Positions 24,702 to 39,530 of a DNA stretch of 64,000 nucleotides are shown piece after piece. The position numbers and the translations under genes were made by a program. The notes under the pieces were generated by a model. That model was given only the letters and a program-made list of their open reading frames with translations, did no database searches and was not told the DNA's origin. Source of the stretch: Adiantum capillus-veneris (Eukaryota > Streptophyta > Polypodiopsida > Polypodiales > Pteridaceae); NCBI GenBank assembly GCA_014529385.2, contig CM043947.1, positions 98,306,036 to 98,370,035 on the forward strand, given 5' to 3'. Numbering within the stretch: position 1 is the stretch's first letter; every line of letters begins with the position of its first letter.

Positions 24702-27700
24702 TTAGGTCATACCCACCGACAGATAGGATATGAAGGGAGATAGAAAGGTTAAGAAATTGGACTGATGTGCAAAAAGCCCCATTGGGTGTGATGATCTCAC
24801 GGAGAGATGTGGGTCAATTTTAAAGCAGTGAGGATAAATCAGACAAATTTCTTTCAGGAAGTCTCTATTGTTGACACTAAGTAAGTCATCCATGTCTGAA
24901 CTGTGAAAGATTATTTTTGTATGATTCCACAGTTTTGAGAAACCAATTGTATTCAAAGAAAGCAAGGTAAATATTACACATAAGTGGAGAGCAAGAGAAT
25001 CTCATGGGGATGCCTTGGAATTTCTTAAAGCATAGACCACCACAAACTATAGTGCAGTTACAAAGCAGTTAGGAGATGTAAAAGCAAAGCTTAGCTTCAT
25101 TGAAGTGTAGCGAGTGTAAGGAGTGAGTTACTTTTATCCACCTGGGTTTTTTGGAAAGAGATATGAAGAAAAGTTTCTTCTTTCTAGCATTGGAGAAAGC
25201 CATTTTACTAATCTTGGCAAGAATGGTCTTAAGGCCAAGATCCCCTTCAAGGGGAATGTTTTCGTAACATTGTGTAATGTCTGCAATAAAAATGTGGAAG
25301 ATTTTTTGAGGAAGATTAAGCGAGAATTCTGTAGAGTTTCTTGTAAGCCAAAAGGGATTGTACTGAATATGTAAGAAGGCATGGCAGATTTTCTGTTTAG
25401 TGGCACAAATAAGCTCAAATGCGGCTAGTATAAGGTCAAGGCATAACGTAATATCCTTGGTGATATCAGTAAAAATACTATTAGAGGCATTAGATATCCA
25501 TCTGAACTTATACTTATGAATTTTATACGTGGGAAAGAATATAGGTAACTTAGTGTTCAGAATAGGGTAGCCTAGATTCCCTAAGTGTTTTGCAATCTTA
25601 TCGGTAACTGTTTGTAGTGGAGAGTTAATACTGTAGAATTCCTTTCCAGATACTCGATTACAAGCGGCCTTCCAAGCAAGATATTTTCATATAATAGTGG
25701 GACAGTTAGAGCTTTTGTCAAGCCTGACAACAAACCATTTATCAGAGATTTTTTGAAAATCAAAAGCTAGCTGAGATGTAATCCAGGATTCATCAGAGGA
25801 TAACCATTTTCTAGTTAGTTGTGATATTTTTTGAAGGAAACATTCCTTCACAACTTCCCTTAAGTCCGGTAGGACTGTCATCTCCAGTTGGAGAGCACTG
25901 ACAAGGTCAATGAGGCAGCTTAGTATAGCTGATAGAGCAAGGTAGGGGTTTTTGGAAAAGTTAGGTATATGATTGAGCCCTTTGGCCAAAATTCTATGTA
26001 TTTATTATTTCCAATAATGCTAAGATCACAGTTACAAACATGGTTACCATAAGCTTCAAAATTCCTGCAAAAGGTGGTAAACTGAAAGCATGTACAAGGG
26101 GAATAGAATTCTGCCAAAGAAAGTCATTACTGTAAATTAAATTCTTTATAGGAGGTTGATACTTCCATCCTATGAGTATATTGTCGATTAGTTTGTGATT
26201 GCCAAAAAACAGTTCAAAGGACTCACAAAAAAGATTTTTTGGTTGAATCCAATCGAGGAGTACATTGTGAAAGAGATAGTGTATGTAGATGAATCCATTG
26301 TACGGATCCACTTTGTTGAGAAAATCTTGATGGGAAAATCTTGATGGGGGGAATCCTGCCTCTACCCCTTGTGTAGCTACGAACTTTTCCCCAGTTAGAG
26401 GATGAGCTAGGTGTTAGAAAGGAAGTGAACGAGTTGGGGTTAATCAAAGAGTTAGATCTTTTGAGAGCAGGGGAGTCATCCTCATCAATACATGGTTTAA
26501 GTAAACTAGTGATGATCTTAACACCTTTAACGTTAGCATAATTAGTTAAGTAAATTCTAGGTTCATTGGATTTTAACTCCTTCAAGATATCCAGCATTAG
26601 TCCACGGAAGATGTTAAAGTCAATCTGGGCAATTACAATTTTCTTAGCTTGTCCACCTAACTAAGTGCAAATGAGGGAGAGGTGAAAATCCACAGGTTTT
26701 TCTGGGAAGAGTAAGCCCAGATGGTTGAGAATAAACCAAATGGTATGAGCGAACCACATGATGCTGTATTCACAAGAGGCTTTATAGTCAAGAAATATCC
26801 AGGCACATTTTACATAAGGTTGAAAGACATTCCAGATGGATTCAGTGTAAAAATCCGGATTACTCTTGGCAAATTCCATGTTTCCTTTGGTACGGATGTA
26901 GAGGCCAGTATTGGAGGGGCATTTGTAGTGGTCAATGAGATTGAGATTGAAGGGTGCTTTGATAAGCTCCCCTTTCTCCAAAAATTGCCCTCCTTTTAAA
27001 ATCTTGAATATGCAGTCTTCCACAGTAGAGGCAGGGAGGTTGGCAAGGTAAACCTAAGTTTCACTCAATATGGGTTCCAAGAAAGCTTTGCTGGGCACGA
27101 CCCAAAGCTGATGGTCAAACCCAAGGGGTTCAATTTCAATTTGTCTAATAGGTAAGACAGGAAAAACTTCAGATATTTTAGGCACCATTTCGAGGAGGTT
27201 AGAGTCATTGAGGGAACAAAGATTACTCTGAAATTCCTTAACTGCTTCAAGGGTTGCACTATCCCGACAAAAGATTCCACCAGTTTGTGGAATAGTTGGA
27301 GTAGTCGTTGTACAGACAAAAGAGGGATTGAGACCACATAACCTCCTTAGAAAGTTAGATAGATCAGCACTAGAGGAGGAAAATAGGGCAAGCTCTTGTT
27401 GGTATTGTGAGGAGGGTAGGGGAAGCTAGACTATGTATTGGGTAATTAAATTCACCCTTTCCATGGAGTCTTTATCCAGAGTAGCCAATATTTACCCAAT
27501 CATTAAAAGACAGCATATGTAAGACATATAATTTCTTGTCAGAGGTAAGAAGCATCCAAGCTGGTAATACATCTGAGTACAAGAGATGTGGCCACTGAGG
27601 GGGCTCCGAGGTAAATTCCAATCCTTGTGAGAGAGCAAGAGTCTGTGATTATTCAAAAAAAGTGTGGTGAGGTTTACTTATACTTATCATAGTAATTAAT
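24702..27700 (-). pseudogene. Penelope-like reverse transcriptase, heavily decayed
   Basis: Reading the minus strand from high to low coordinates gives one degraded protein spread over several frames. Recognisable RT blocks come in the right order. First is a KWFVVRLDKSSNCPTI block (about 25690-25740), then FPTYKIHKYKFRWIS (about 25500-25540). Motif A follows as IADITQCYENIP (about 25255-25290), motif B as QGIPMRFSCSPLMCN (about 24990-25030), and motif C as DMDDLLSVNN (about 24870-24900). The KIHK...FRWI phrase and D-x7-NIP motif A are typical of Penelope-like elements and unlike gypsy, copia or LINE enzymes. No GIY-YIG endonuclease is visible after motif C. The upstream 26.2-27.4 kb frames (EDCIFKILKGG and others) probably belong to a long N-terminal region. 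An endonuclease-lacking type is possible but unproven. Confidence 0.6.
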
Positions 27701-28130
27701 ACAATCTTTGGCCTTCCTAGAGAGGAAGGGTCTAGTTCTAACTGCCAAAGAATTCTTTGGTTTACGGTCCTTAAGGTATAACTTGATCTGTTCAAGAATC
27801 TTTGCATGATTCTCAGGGTTGTGTTTAGTGCTCATGCGGGTTGTTTTTCTATAGGGTATGTACTCCTGAAAAAGGAACAGTATAAACATAAATAAAACTA
27901 GAAATAGTAACTGTAGTTTTGGGCCTGCAAACCTTAAACCAACAAAGTCAAAGACTATAGTAGCCGTGAGCAGGGGACCAGAAATAGAGCCTACGAAGGA
28001 CCACCTAACACCAGTCAACCAGTCAAGGGATTACAAACTGTGGGTCCAACTTAGAATTCAATTTCAAAGATAATTTCCAAAGTCAGCATCCCGATTTCTC
28101 TAGAAAGAAAAACCTTATGTATAGGATGTG

Positions 28131-29443
28131 TGTGTAGCTCTTTAATCTTACATAATAAGACATAATTAAACTTTTACATTCAAAAGACAAATGGCAATGG
28201 AGCAAATAATAGATAAGTACAAAAACAACTCAGTATTAGAATCACTTAAGTACAATGTTTGTGGGCAAGAGGTCCCCTTTCCATATATAGATAGTAAAAG
28301 AACTTCCCAAATCATAAGTGAGTGTTCCATCTAGTGTAGGACGGCTTGCCAAAGTCAAAAAAACCTTCCAAGATAAGATAGAGTCCTTACCTGCATCCAT
28401 CCAAACAAGACAACAATTCAGTTAGCCTTGGATGTGTTTTACATGTATCAATGGACTATACCACTTGTTATCCATGTCCATCTTACAAACTTTTTTTAAA
28501 ACCCTTCCAAGCTTAGTCCATAGATTTAAAGAAAAGATGTAAAAAAGAATATCACTTTTTAGTAGAAGGTCATCACCCCTTTTTAATCCAGGCGTCTGAA
28601 TCCACCCCTCTTCTTTTTGAAAATTCATCAGTTTCATCAAATCCTAAACTCAACCAAATGAAGTTTATAACAAAAAAAAAATCCTTTTTAAAGTTCTCAA
28701 AGAAAATTTTCTATGTCAGACGTCCATTATGGTAGAAATGGATTTTGAATCATCTACTATCACTTAAACATATTTCTCCTTTTTATCCAATCAAGTAGTA
28801 CGGAATCCAGATAAAAAGCCAGGTTTATGAGCCGAACCAGGTTTTCAGAGCTGAACCATGAACTATGTTAGTTTCACCTCAACACTTCAAATGAAAGGAA
28901 TACCATCCGTCCAAGTGAATACATCCTTATTGAATAGAGAACAATCCAAGTACTGCAATGGTAAGCAATAAGGACCGTTATCACAAACCATTATTCTGCA
29001 GTTGGACAAAGACAATCATCATCAGCCAACTGCCTATGTGTTTGTAGATATTGTAATGTAGAGCCTAGCCTAATCAAGTAAGTACAGCAATGAGGTGCAG
29101 CCGGGCTTAACCCCCTCTAAGAGTCAGTGCATGATAGAAAATACCATCCCCTCAAGTATGTATATATACCCCACAGGGCTACAAAGTCCATGTACTAAAG
29201 GGTGTCTGTAATCCCCACAATGTGTTTGAATACCAAAAGAAATTTTCCAAGCTTAATTATGCAACAGAAATCTTTATAACAAAACCATTTGTTAGTATGG
29301 AGTAATCCCCCCTTCCAATCCAGTTTCTTCATAAATTTATCAAGTGGTAAATCAGGAATACCATAAAAATGCTTGAGACCAGTAACTAAAAAAGCGATAG
29401 TATTTAATTATCCCATGCAATATTCTAATGACCATTAATCCAC
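28131..29443. repeat. 3-kb direct repeat, right copy, first part
   Basis: It matches 21355-22660 in the same orientation with scattered small differences, ending at GACCATTAATCCAC, where the chromovirus LTR begins. Confidence 0.85.
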
Positions 29444-29566
29444 TGAAAGGGCGATGGTAATGTGTGTGCTAGTCTCGACCTAACCGTGCTACCTTATAGC
29501 CTCCCCCTAGCATACACAATGTTCGGCCGTGCCGGTGGCCTTGCCCATAGGACCCATGTCCTTACA
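29444..29566 (-). repeat. 3' LTR of the chromovirus, 123 bp
   Basis: On the minus strand it runs TGTAAGGACATGGG...CGCCCTTTCA. The purine tract AAGGCGGGGGGTAA abuts its start at 29567. The stop codon of the polyprotein overlaps the LTR start. Confidence 0.88.
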
Positions 29567-30900
29567 TTACCCCCCGCCTTGGAGAATTGTTTTCGTCCTT
29601 GAAAACGAACGTAAGAAAACGTTTCTTAATTGCGGAGACATTCTCCCATGTAGAACCTTCTTCAGGTCTATCTAGCCATTTTACCAACACTTTTCGTCTG
29701 ACATGATGTCTGGTGCGAACGCATGAGAATCCAAAATCTTTTCGAGCTTATGAGGAATGCTTGGCGGTGCAATAAAGTCAACCAACACACCTGTTTCAAT
29801 GACATTATCATTCTGTCCTAGCTGTTTTTGTAAATGGCTTACATGAAAAACGGGATGAACTCTTGAGTGCTCTGGAAGAGCTAACTTATAGGCCACTTGA
29901 CCTATACGTTTGAGAATGGTAAATGGTCCACAATAGCATGGTGAACGTTTAGCAACTTTTCCCATCTTTAGACTTTCTGAATGCTTCGAAACTTTGAGGA
30001 AAACCTTGTCTCCTTCTTCGAAAGTAGCAAGACGTCTATGCTCATCTGCGTACTTCTTATATCAATCTTGAGCTTGCTTAGCATTCTGTCGAGCAACTCG
30101 AAGCATGTCAAAATGGTCTTGGAGAAAATCCTTCGCTTGTTGTATCTTCTCCTTAGCCAATCCCACCATAATAGGTGATCTAGGTTGAAATCCTTACAAA
30201 ATCATAAATGGACTAAACCCTGTAGTCACATGCTTTGAACTATTATAAGTAAATTCCAATATAGGTAAGTAGTCTTCCCAATTGGTTTGCTTCTTGCTAA
30301 CGTATGCTCGTAGCATATCCTCTAGCACTTGATTAACTCTTTTGGTTTGACCATCCGTTTATGGATGATTAGCCGTACTTAGATTAAGTTTAGTTTCCAA
30401 CTTTTGGAACACAGCTCTCCAGAAGTGATTATCGAACTTTCGATCTCTATCACTAATGATACTAGCTGGAAGACTGTAGAGTTTATATATATGCTATACA
30501 AATAGCCGTGGTAATGTGGGTATCTTAACCGTAGTCTTATTGGGAATGAATCGACCCATCTTTGTGAGACGGTCTACAATTACCCAAATGGCATCATGGC
30601 CACGATTTGTAGTAGGTAGTCCTACTACAAAATCCATAGAGATACTCTCCCACTTACCTTGTGGAATCTCTAAAGGATGTAAAAGGCCACCTACCTTGAG
30701 GCGCTCTCCCTTATTAACTTGGCACTTTTGGCAGTTTAGTACGTACTCTTGAACATCATGATGGAAGTCCGGCCAATAAAATTGCCGTCGAACTAAGGCA
30801 TACGTCTTACAGATACCTGGATGACCAACACTTGAACTATAGTGACACTCAAATAAGATTTGGTGCCTAGTGTTTGAGTCCTTTGGCACACATACTCTAC
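29567..30900 (-). pseudogene. chromovirus integrase with C-terminal chromodomain
   Basis: The zinc-binding part appears at 30889-30700 (HPGICKTYALVRRQFYWP, then CQKCQVNKGE) and the start of the DDE core follows (ISMDFVVGLP). The core is damaged around 30200-30490. The C-terminal block has the gypsy signature RVHPVFHVSHLQKQ (about 29850). After a frameshift near 29725 the frame continues as VLVKWLDRPEEGSTWEN, a chromodomain aromatic-cage type sequence that targets integration to heterochromatin. It ends SPRRGVM at the LTR. Confidence 0.88.
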
Positions 30901-31189
30901 CTTTGTGGAGTAAGTAGCCATCATCAATGGAAAAATTCTTCCATCGCTTAAGCTCTTCCTAAGTAGGGGTGGAGCTCTGTGTGTTGGAGTTTCTATCTGC
31001 GCGTGCAGAGACATGTGAGTGTGAGGGATCCCTTTTAAAAACTGCACTCCACACTTTAGCATATGATTGATCTTGTGCACACTTGCCACATAATGACTCC
31101 AAAAATCCACTCTTTAGTTTCGTGAAAGCAAGTGAATTAATCTGAGGCATCTGACTTAGTGCATCCGCTACTACATTATATCACCCCTT

Positions 31190-32706
31190 GCAATATCGTA
31201 GCTTACAATCATAATCTTGAAGGATTTCTGCCCATCTAGCTTTACGGCCCTTCAAGTTTGTTTGAGTAGTAAACCATTTGATACTCTCATGGTCAAAAAC
31301 TACTTCAAACTTGGCACCATATAAATAGTGTCGCCACTTTTGTAAAGCGTGACAGAATAATTCATAGACAGAATAATTCTGTTGAGCTCTATCTAACTTT
31401 TTACTTCAAAGGCTATAGGTCTTCCCTCCTGGAGAAGTACCGCACCAATGGCTTTATCACTAGCATCAATCTCTACCATAAACAGCTTGAGTGGGTCGAC
31501 GATTGCTAGGATGGGAACAGTGGCTATAGATACCTTGAGTTGTTCGAAACTGCATTTTTGGGCTTCTTCCCAAGAAAAGGTCTTACCTTTGCTTTAAGTT
31601 GATCCGTCATAGGAACAGTGATTTTGGCATAGTCACGAGTATACTGTCAATAAAATCCAACCATGCCTAAAAATATTTGAAGCTCCTCAACCATGTTGGG
31701 ATGTGGCCATCGAAGAATGGCAGTGACCTTGTTAGTGTCCATCTTGATGCCATAATAAGAGATCACATGACTGAGGTAATGTATCTCTATTTTAAATAAA
31801 TCGCACTTGTTTTTCTTAGCATACAACGCACAAGCTCGTAGCTGTTCAAACACTAATCATAAGTGTTCTATGTGTTCATCTTCAGTCTTACTGTAAATGA
31901 TAATATCATCAAGGAAAACCACAACAAATTTTCCAAGATAGGGACGTAAGGCGCTATCCATGAGTGTCATAAATGTAGCTGGAGCATTGGTTAGACCAAA
32001 AGGCATAACCACAAATTCAAAATGCCCGAACCGTGTTCCAAAGGCAGTTTTGGGGGTATCTTGCAGTAGGATACGTACCTGGTGGTATCTTGAACGAAGA
32101 TCTATCTTTGTATAGTATCTTGCCCCGTGGAGTGTGATCAAACAACTCATCCACTCAAGGTAGAGGATACTTGTTCTTGATGGTTATCACATTTAATCCG
32201 CGATAATCTACGCACATGCACATAGTACCATCTTTCTTTTTTACCAATAGAATTGGTGATGCCCAAGGCGAAGTGCTAGGTCTAATGAAACCACGAGCAA
32301 GGTAGTCAGCCAACTAAATCTCAACCTCCTTGGCTTCTTTAGCACTCATACAATAAGGTGGTTTACTCACCGGTTTAGTGCCTAGCAAGACATCTATGCC
32401 ATGCTGCACATCATGTGTAGGGGGTAAACCCGGTGGTAAATCACTTGAGAACACATCACTATACTCCGTGAGTAAGTGAATCAACTTTTGTCGTGCAAAA
32501 GGAGAAAGTAAACTAGAGTTATGCTCGGATGGAGAATCTTGTAATTCCTGTAATGTTTGTTTTACAACAGTTGCACGTTGCTCTATAGAATTAAAATTGA
32601 GAGCACTTTGCTTGTTAGATTTGCTAACACTATGTTTATCAGTAGAATTCATTGCACTTTGCATACCATTACTAGAATTCACCACACTTTGCTCTTGAGA
32701 ATTCAT
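31190..32706 (-). pseudogene. chromovirus reverse transcriptase and RNase H
   Basis: The RT N-terminal block is at 32706-32314 (DVFSSDLPPGLPP, then HGIDVLLGTKPVSKPPYCMS). The palm region is at 32150-31857 and includes [25 protein letters not shown] and the catalytic [10 protein letters not shown]. The thumb block GMVGFY ends at 31647. RNase H follows with an intact catalytic start (VEIDASDKAIGAVLLQEG, about 31480-31430) and the DHESIKWF block near 31290. Stops and shifts lie between the pieces. Confidence 0.88.
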
Positions 32707-33362
32707 GAGACTTCATCTATTAAATTTGCTTTCTGCAAAATAGAAAGCTCGGCTGTACATATAAGGGGTGCAGATGGTATATTTTTCTCACCAAGCAAAA
32801 GCACATGTTTACCATTGGCCATAAAGGATAGGGAGTTGTGTTCATAACTAGTGTGCAATGTGTTTCCTAAACCATGCAGCCACTCCCGTCCTAAAACTAC
32901 ATCAGCACGGTCCATGTTCATAACTTGGAAGTCAAGGGTCATCGTATAATCTTGAACAATAAGCTCAACCCCTTGAACTACCGTCTTCCATACTTCTTTA
33001 TCATTCCCACACATCTGCTCCACCACATACTTGTGAGAGCAGGGAGTCTGTGTAAGCTTCAATCTCTTGACTAGCTTATAGTTCAAGAAGCTATGAGTTG
33101 CACCATCATCCACTAAAATACGAACACGTTGTTCATTAATAGTGCCATGCATGCGAATAAAATCATGGGGGCCAAAGGTGGGTTGCCACATTGAAGCACG
33201 CACACAACACTTGTGCTTTTCTTCCATATGAAGAACCTCTATAGCAAAATATTTAGGAGATGAATCTGATGTGTGGCGTTGCACTGTGTGTGTGGCCTTT
33301 TGTTTGCCTTGCAAAAGAGGACAATCTTTCTTGTTATGTTGGTCCAAAAGACATCTAAACAC
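32703..33362 (-). pseudogene. chromovirus gag end and retropepsin
   Basis: The frame starts with the remains of a zinc knuckle (RCLLDQHNKKDCP; the first cysteine is lost). The protease active loop is ILVDDGATHSFLN, with D where most gypsy proteases have S in DSGA. The later ADVVLGREWLHGLG is the conserved flap-distal motif. It overlaps the gag frame end by a few bases in another frame, possibly a natural shift or damage. Confidence 0.8.
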
Positions 33363-34437
33363 AAATTGTGTTTCTTTGCAGACTCAAAATCAACAGTACT
33401 GAGAGACCCACGCAGAGTATCTCGTGATTGCTTAGGCTTCTTAGCCTCTTGTGGGCGTGGAGAGGTAGATTGTCTCTTTTCCTCTTGGAACATGTGGGAG
33501 ATCTACCTCGCCATTGGCTCTTAGCCACATTGCTTTTAGAAAAAGTATTCTTAGAGTAGGGAACATTTCCTTTCCTCTCTTGGTCATCATCATATCTTTG
33601 TGCATGACTAATGGCTTCTTTCAAAGTTTTTGGATGTTGGGTCTTGACATGAAGACGATAGTCTTTGTCAAGACCCCTATTAAAACCCCATATCTTTTGG
33701 AATTCATCTACACCTTCTAGTTTTAATATGATTTCCCGATACTTTGAAAGGTACTGTGTGAGAGAGAGGCCAGACATGCGGCATGCATCCCATGCTAACC
33801 AATTATTATCTTCTTCATTGGAGTCCAAAAACTCTTTGGAGAAAGAAGCTTGAAACACAGCCCAAGACGGAGGACGATCATCTATTGGAAAAGTCATCCA
33901 CCACTTATAGGCCTTGCCTTTAAGAAAAAGACTTGTTTCCACAGTCGTCTTTATATTTGGGGTGTGTCTCAATCTATGAATATCACTCCATTTGTGTAAG
34001 AACATATTGACCGCATCCTTGTTGCGATCTCGCTCTTCCCTGTGAAACTCAGGAATGGTGATATTCTTAAGTAATGCATTGCTACCTTCTGCATCTTCTG
34101 CAACACTTGTCTCTTGGACTCCTTGAGTCATGTGAGCTTGGTTTCCTTGAACCGTGCCACTTGAGGCTCCTTGAGTTGTCTATGAATTCATAAATTTCAC
34201 AAGTAACTCTGTAAGATTGGTAGCATTTGCATTGAATGTAGGGAGGTTTCTTTCAAGTACGCTTTGGTGATGTTCCAAAGTCTTGAAATAAGTCATATCT
34301 ACAAGCCCATGATCTCCTAGATCATCATCATGATGCATATTAGTGTCAGCAGCACCCGTTGTGCCCTGATTTTGATCTGCGTGCTCAAAATCAAACGTGT
34401 GTGTAGGTGGGATATCCTCACTGGCCATGGTAAACAC
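33355..34437 (-). pseudogene. chromovirus gag
   Basis: This is a retrotransposon gag capsid domain: KWWMTFPIDDRPPSWAVF, then FLDSNEEDNNWLAW and the LSLTQYLSKYREI block, as in plant chromoviruses. The frame at 33355-34131 is preceded by 34180-34437 in another frame with a stop between. The C-terminus is basic, suiting nucleic-acid binding. About 740 bp of leader separate gag from the 5' LTR. Confidence 0.8.
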
Positions 34438-35163
34438 ACACTAATGCAAAGAGAGAAAAAGAAACGACAAATTGTACCTTGAGAAATTGAAGTCTTTGTG
34501 TTTTGTATGCTCCTCAATTTGCGTTGCATGCGAACATTGCCTTGCGGCAATTTGAGCACTTCACTTGTCGTTCCTTGTAAGAACACCTTTGATGATTCTT
34601 CACAAAAACTCGTCGTTTTTGTGAAGGCTTTTCTTCACTTTGAAACTACCTCCTTGAGGAAAAAAGAATTTTTGGAGGAAAACTTGCCTTCCTCCAAGAA
34701 GTGAAAAGGAAGGGTAAAGCTACTTCCTTGAAGTTTGAAGCTTTCCCTTTCCTTCTACTTTTCTTTTCAACACAAGTAGACTATCTTTCCTTGCTATACA
34801 CAACAAGGGCCAATAGCTTGATGGTAAATTATTGGCCTCTTACCCTCATGGGGTGGGTTCAACCCTCCTTCATGCAAGGGTTAAGCGGGCCTTCCTATGC
34901 GTGTAGCCAACAGCGCCAACGGAAGCCTTCAAAGCCTCGATGCCGTCAAGTTGCCGATCGAGTTTTCCTTGGTCGCCCGCCTTAGTGGAGTAGATGGGGT
35001 GGCCACGGTCGGCTATCTCTGTCTGTCCATGCGTTGCTCGCACAGAAAAATGTGCCTGTCTTCGTTTTGCTGCAGAGCGAGGACGTCACTATCTGCGAAA
35101 TGTGGGAGAGATGCAGTGCTTCGCATCCATATGTAAGCCACTTTTAGCCTCCTCCCAAAAATA

Positions 35164-35292
35164 GCTCGGATACCAATGAAAGGGCGATGGTAATGCGTGT
35201 GCTAGTCTCCACCCAACCGTGCTATCTAATAGCCTCCCCCTAGCGTACACACTGTCCGGCCGTGCCTATGGCCATGTCCATAGGACCCATGT
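35164..35292 (-). repeat. primer site and truncated 5' LTR of the chromovirus
   Basis: The minus strand reads TGGTATCCGAGC at 35175-35164, one mismatch from the plant initiator-Met tRNA site. The LTR occupies 35177-35292 but lacks its first seven bases. At 35293 the sequence switches to the host repeat (matching 23505 onward). Confidence 0.85.
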
Positions 35293-37148
<1,856 letters not shown>

Positions 37149-39320
37149 TTAGCCCTCCCCCTAGGGTTAGGGCATTTATGCCTCTAACTCAGTTGTGTGA
37201 TCATTTTAATCGGAGGTGGAGGTTGATGGTGTATCCTCATCAAGAATGTCGATAGGTGGAGTCTGATCAAATCGTAGAAAATAAGGTTTGAGCCGCCAAC
37301 CTGGTTTTATGAAGCTTACCATCAGCTTCCATAAGCTAGTAACTCCCATTGGCATACTTTTTTTTTATGATGAAAGAGCCTTCCCATCGGAGTAGGAGCT
37401 TCTTAACTTTGCGTGTGTCAAAGAGATTGTCATAGCGGACCACCAACATGCCCTTCTTTAAATCTTTGCACCGAAGATGTTTATTGAAACTAATCCATCT
37501 GTGTTCTATCTGTGCCGCATAATAATTGATTGCTTCTTCTTTGTCCAACTGTAGTCGTTCCAAGTCAAGGATGTGATATCTCAAATGCATGTTGGGTTGT
37601 TGAAGCTGGCTTGCCATCACTTTGATACTTGCTAGTTGCACCTCAATAGGTAATATTGCCTCCTTGCCAAATACCAAATGATATGGGGTGAACCCCAAAG
37701 ATGTACGGAATGAGGTTCGATAGGCCCACAAAGCTGGGAGTACATATTTATCCCAATCCCCAAGATGATTGTTGACCTTCTTGGTGATAATTTTACAAAC
37801 CATTCCATTCACTTTTTCAACTAGGCCATTACATTGAGGGTAATATGGTGAGGAATGCCTAGTTTTTTCACTAACTCTCCTACCAAGTCTGCTCTGAAAC
37901 CTGGCCCTCTATCAAAGATGATTTTTAATGGTGTGCCAAACTTGCAACATATGTGCTCATAGACAAATTTAGCTACCTCCTCGGCTGTGATTCTAGTTGT
38001 GGTTGTAGCTTCTGTCCACCTAGTCATATAGTCGACTCCCATGATGATGTAGAACTTTCCTGATTTGGCCCTAGGCAATGGTCCTATGGCATCTATACCC
38101 CATTTTTCAAATGGTCCATATGAAAGAATAGGTGTCTGTGGTTCATTCTGTGGTTCAGGCATGAGTGACCTGGTGCCGGCCTTTTGACACAACTTGCATG
38201 TCGTACACCACTAGTGTACATCACGATTGAGGCTAGGCCATACAAAACCAGCATCCAAGATTTTCCTACTTATTATATCTAGGGCAAAGTGACTACCACG
38301 AACACCATCATGACAACTGGCAATTACCCCCATAATTTCATTAGAGAGAGGGACCTTCCTGAGTATTTGGTCCTTACCCTTACAATACAAACCGTTATTC
38401 ATAAGCCAAAACCTTATGGCCTTCCTAGTAAGCCATTGTTTCTGTCTTTCTGCTAAATCTGGTGGACATTCCCCTCTTTCCAAAAAATGCATGATGTGGG
38501 GTAAGGTGTCACTTACTTAAAATAGAGGGAGCTTTAGCTTTATAGCCCCAACCGCCACTTCCTGCAGTCTTTCGCTTACTAAGGCATGAGCTTCATGGTT
38601 TTGAGTCCTTGGGATGTGGTGTAGTTGAACTGCTTCAAACTTACCCAGCAAAATTTTTACACATCTTAAGTGAGTTTTCAAGCTAGGATTCTTACATGTC
38701 CATACTCCATTTACTTGCCTTACCAAAAGTAGATCATCCCCAAATACATTAAGACGCCTTACCCCTTGTGAAATGCACGATTGTAACCCCTTGGTCAATG
38801 CTGCATACTTAGATTCATTGTTAGAATGTGATTCTAACAAATGGCCAAGCGAAAATACCTTGATACCTTTGTCATCAAAGACCACTATGCCTGCCAGATG
38901 CTTTGGTGGATGCTCGCTTGTAGGATCCATCAAAGTAGAGAGAGTGTGCTCTTTCTACCACCGGTGGCTCTGAAAGTGGCTAAACTCCTTCCCCTTTAGA
39001 TTGATTTACCTTCTTCTCAAAGTTTTGTTAGGTCATGAGTCCCCTCAAGCTTGACCTTGTCGTGCTTTCTACTTGTAGCATGTAGTCAAACTCTTGCAGA
39101 AAAACTAGCCATTTAGTAATCCTAGCAGAAACATCCATGTGTTGTACAACATAGGGAAACATCTCATCCATGGTTAGAATCAAAAATTGCCTAGGCAGCA
39201 AATATGACCTAAACTTTGTAGTTGCAAATCTAAGAGCTAGGACTAGGTGTTCCACATGGGTGAAACCTTTCTCTGCTGCTTTCATCATTCGACTGGAGAA
39301 GTAGATTGGCCTCATGAAAG
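37149..39320 (-). pseudogene. Tat-type gypsy pol 3' half: RNase H, second RNase H, integrase
   Basis: Minus-strand frames give, in order: the end of the RT-linked RNase H (MRPIYFSSRMMKAAEKGF to ITKWLVFLQEFDY, 39310-39028); a second, archaeal-type RNase H (ESKYAALTKGLQS, FGDDLLLVRQ, RTQNHEAHAL; 38933-38517); the integrase zinc-binding part (38492-38211); the core (KWGIDAIGPLPRAK, then FDRGPGF, 38192-37821); and the C-terminal part (GLVEK-like remnant, ALWAYRTSFRTSLGFTPYHL, 37812-37200). It is related to the young element at 41988-47267 but clearly diverged. The 5' half is lost where copia sequence begins at about 39322. Confidence 0.85.
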
Positions 39321-39321
39321 A

Positions 39322-39530
39322 TGTTGTTTTCTCATTGTGGTTCTTTATGTAGATGATTTGTTGATCACTAGACCAAATGAGAGACATATTTTCTGAATTT
39401 AAGGCTGATTTGAATGCTAGTTTCAAGACAAAATATTTGGGGCTATTGCATCATTACTTGGGTATACAGTTTAAGCAGTGTGATGGTGGTATTGCCTTGT
39501 GTCAAAAAAGTTACATAGAGACATTGCTAT
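39322..39530 (+). pseudogene. second copia copy, RT fragment left of the nested insertion
   Basis: It matches 2610-2815 of the first copia element, including the YVDDLL-coding stretch, here GTAGATGATTTG after a base change that gives a stop-containing context. The match ends at ATTGCTAT (39530), where the gypsy array starts, and resumes at 55359. The 5' end at 39322 is a truncation joined to the Tat relic. Confidence 0.9.

Larger units (their letters stand above)
29444..35292 (-). mobile_element. chromovirus (Ty3/gypsy) retrotransposon with 123-bp LTRs, decayed
   Basis: On the minus strand the order is 5' LTR (35292-35177), primer site (35175-35164), gag, protease, RT, RNase H, integrase, chromodomain, purine tract and 3' LTR (29566-29444). 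The total is about 5.85 kb. Frameshifts and stops break every domain boundary. The two LTRs differ at roughly 12 of 116 aligned positions, indicating an old insertion. It lies inside the right 3-kb direct repeat. The outer 7 bp of its 5' LTR and about 840 bp of the host repeat are gone. Confidence 0.9.
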
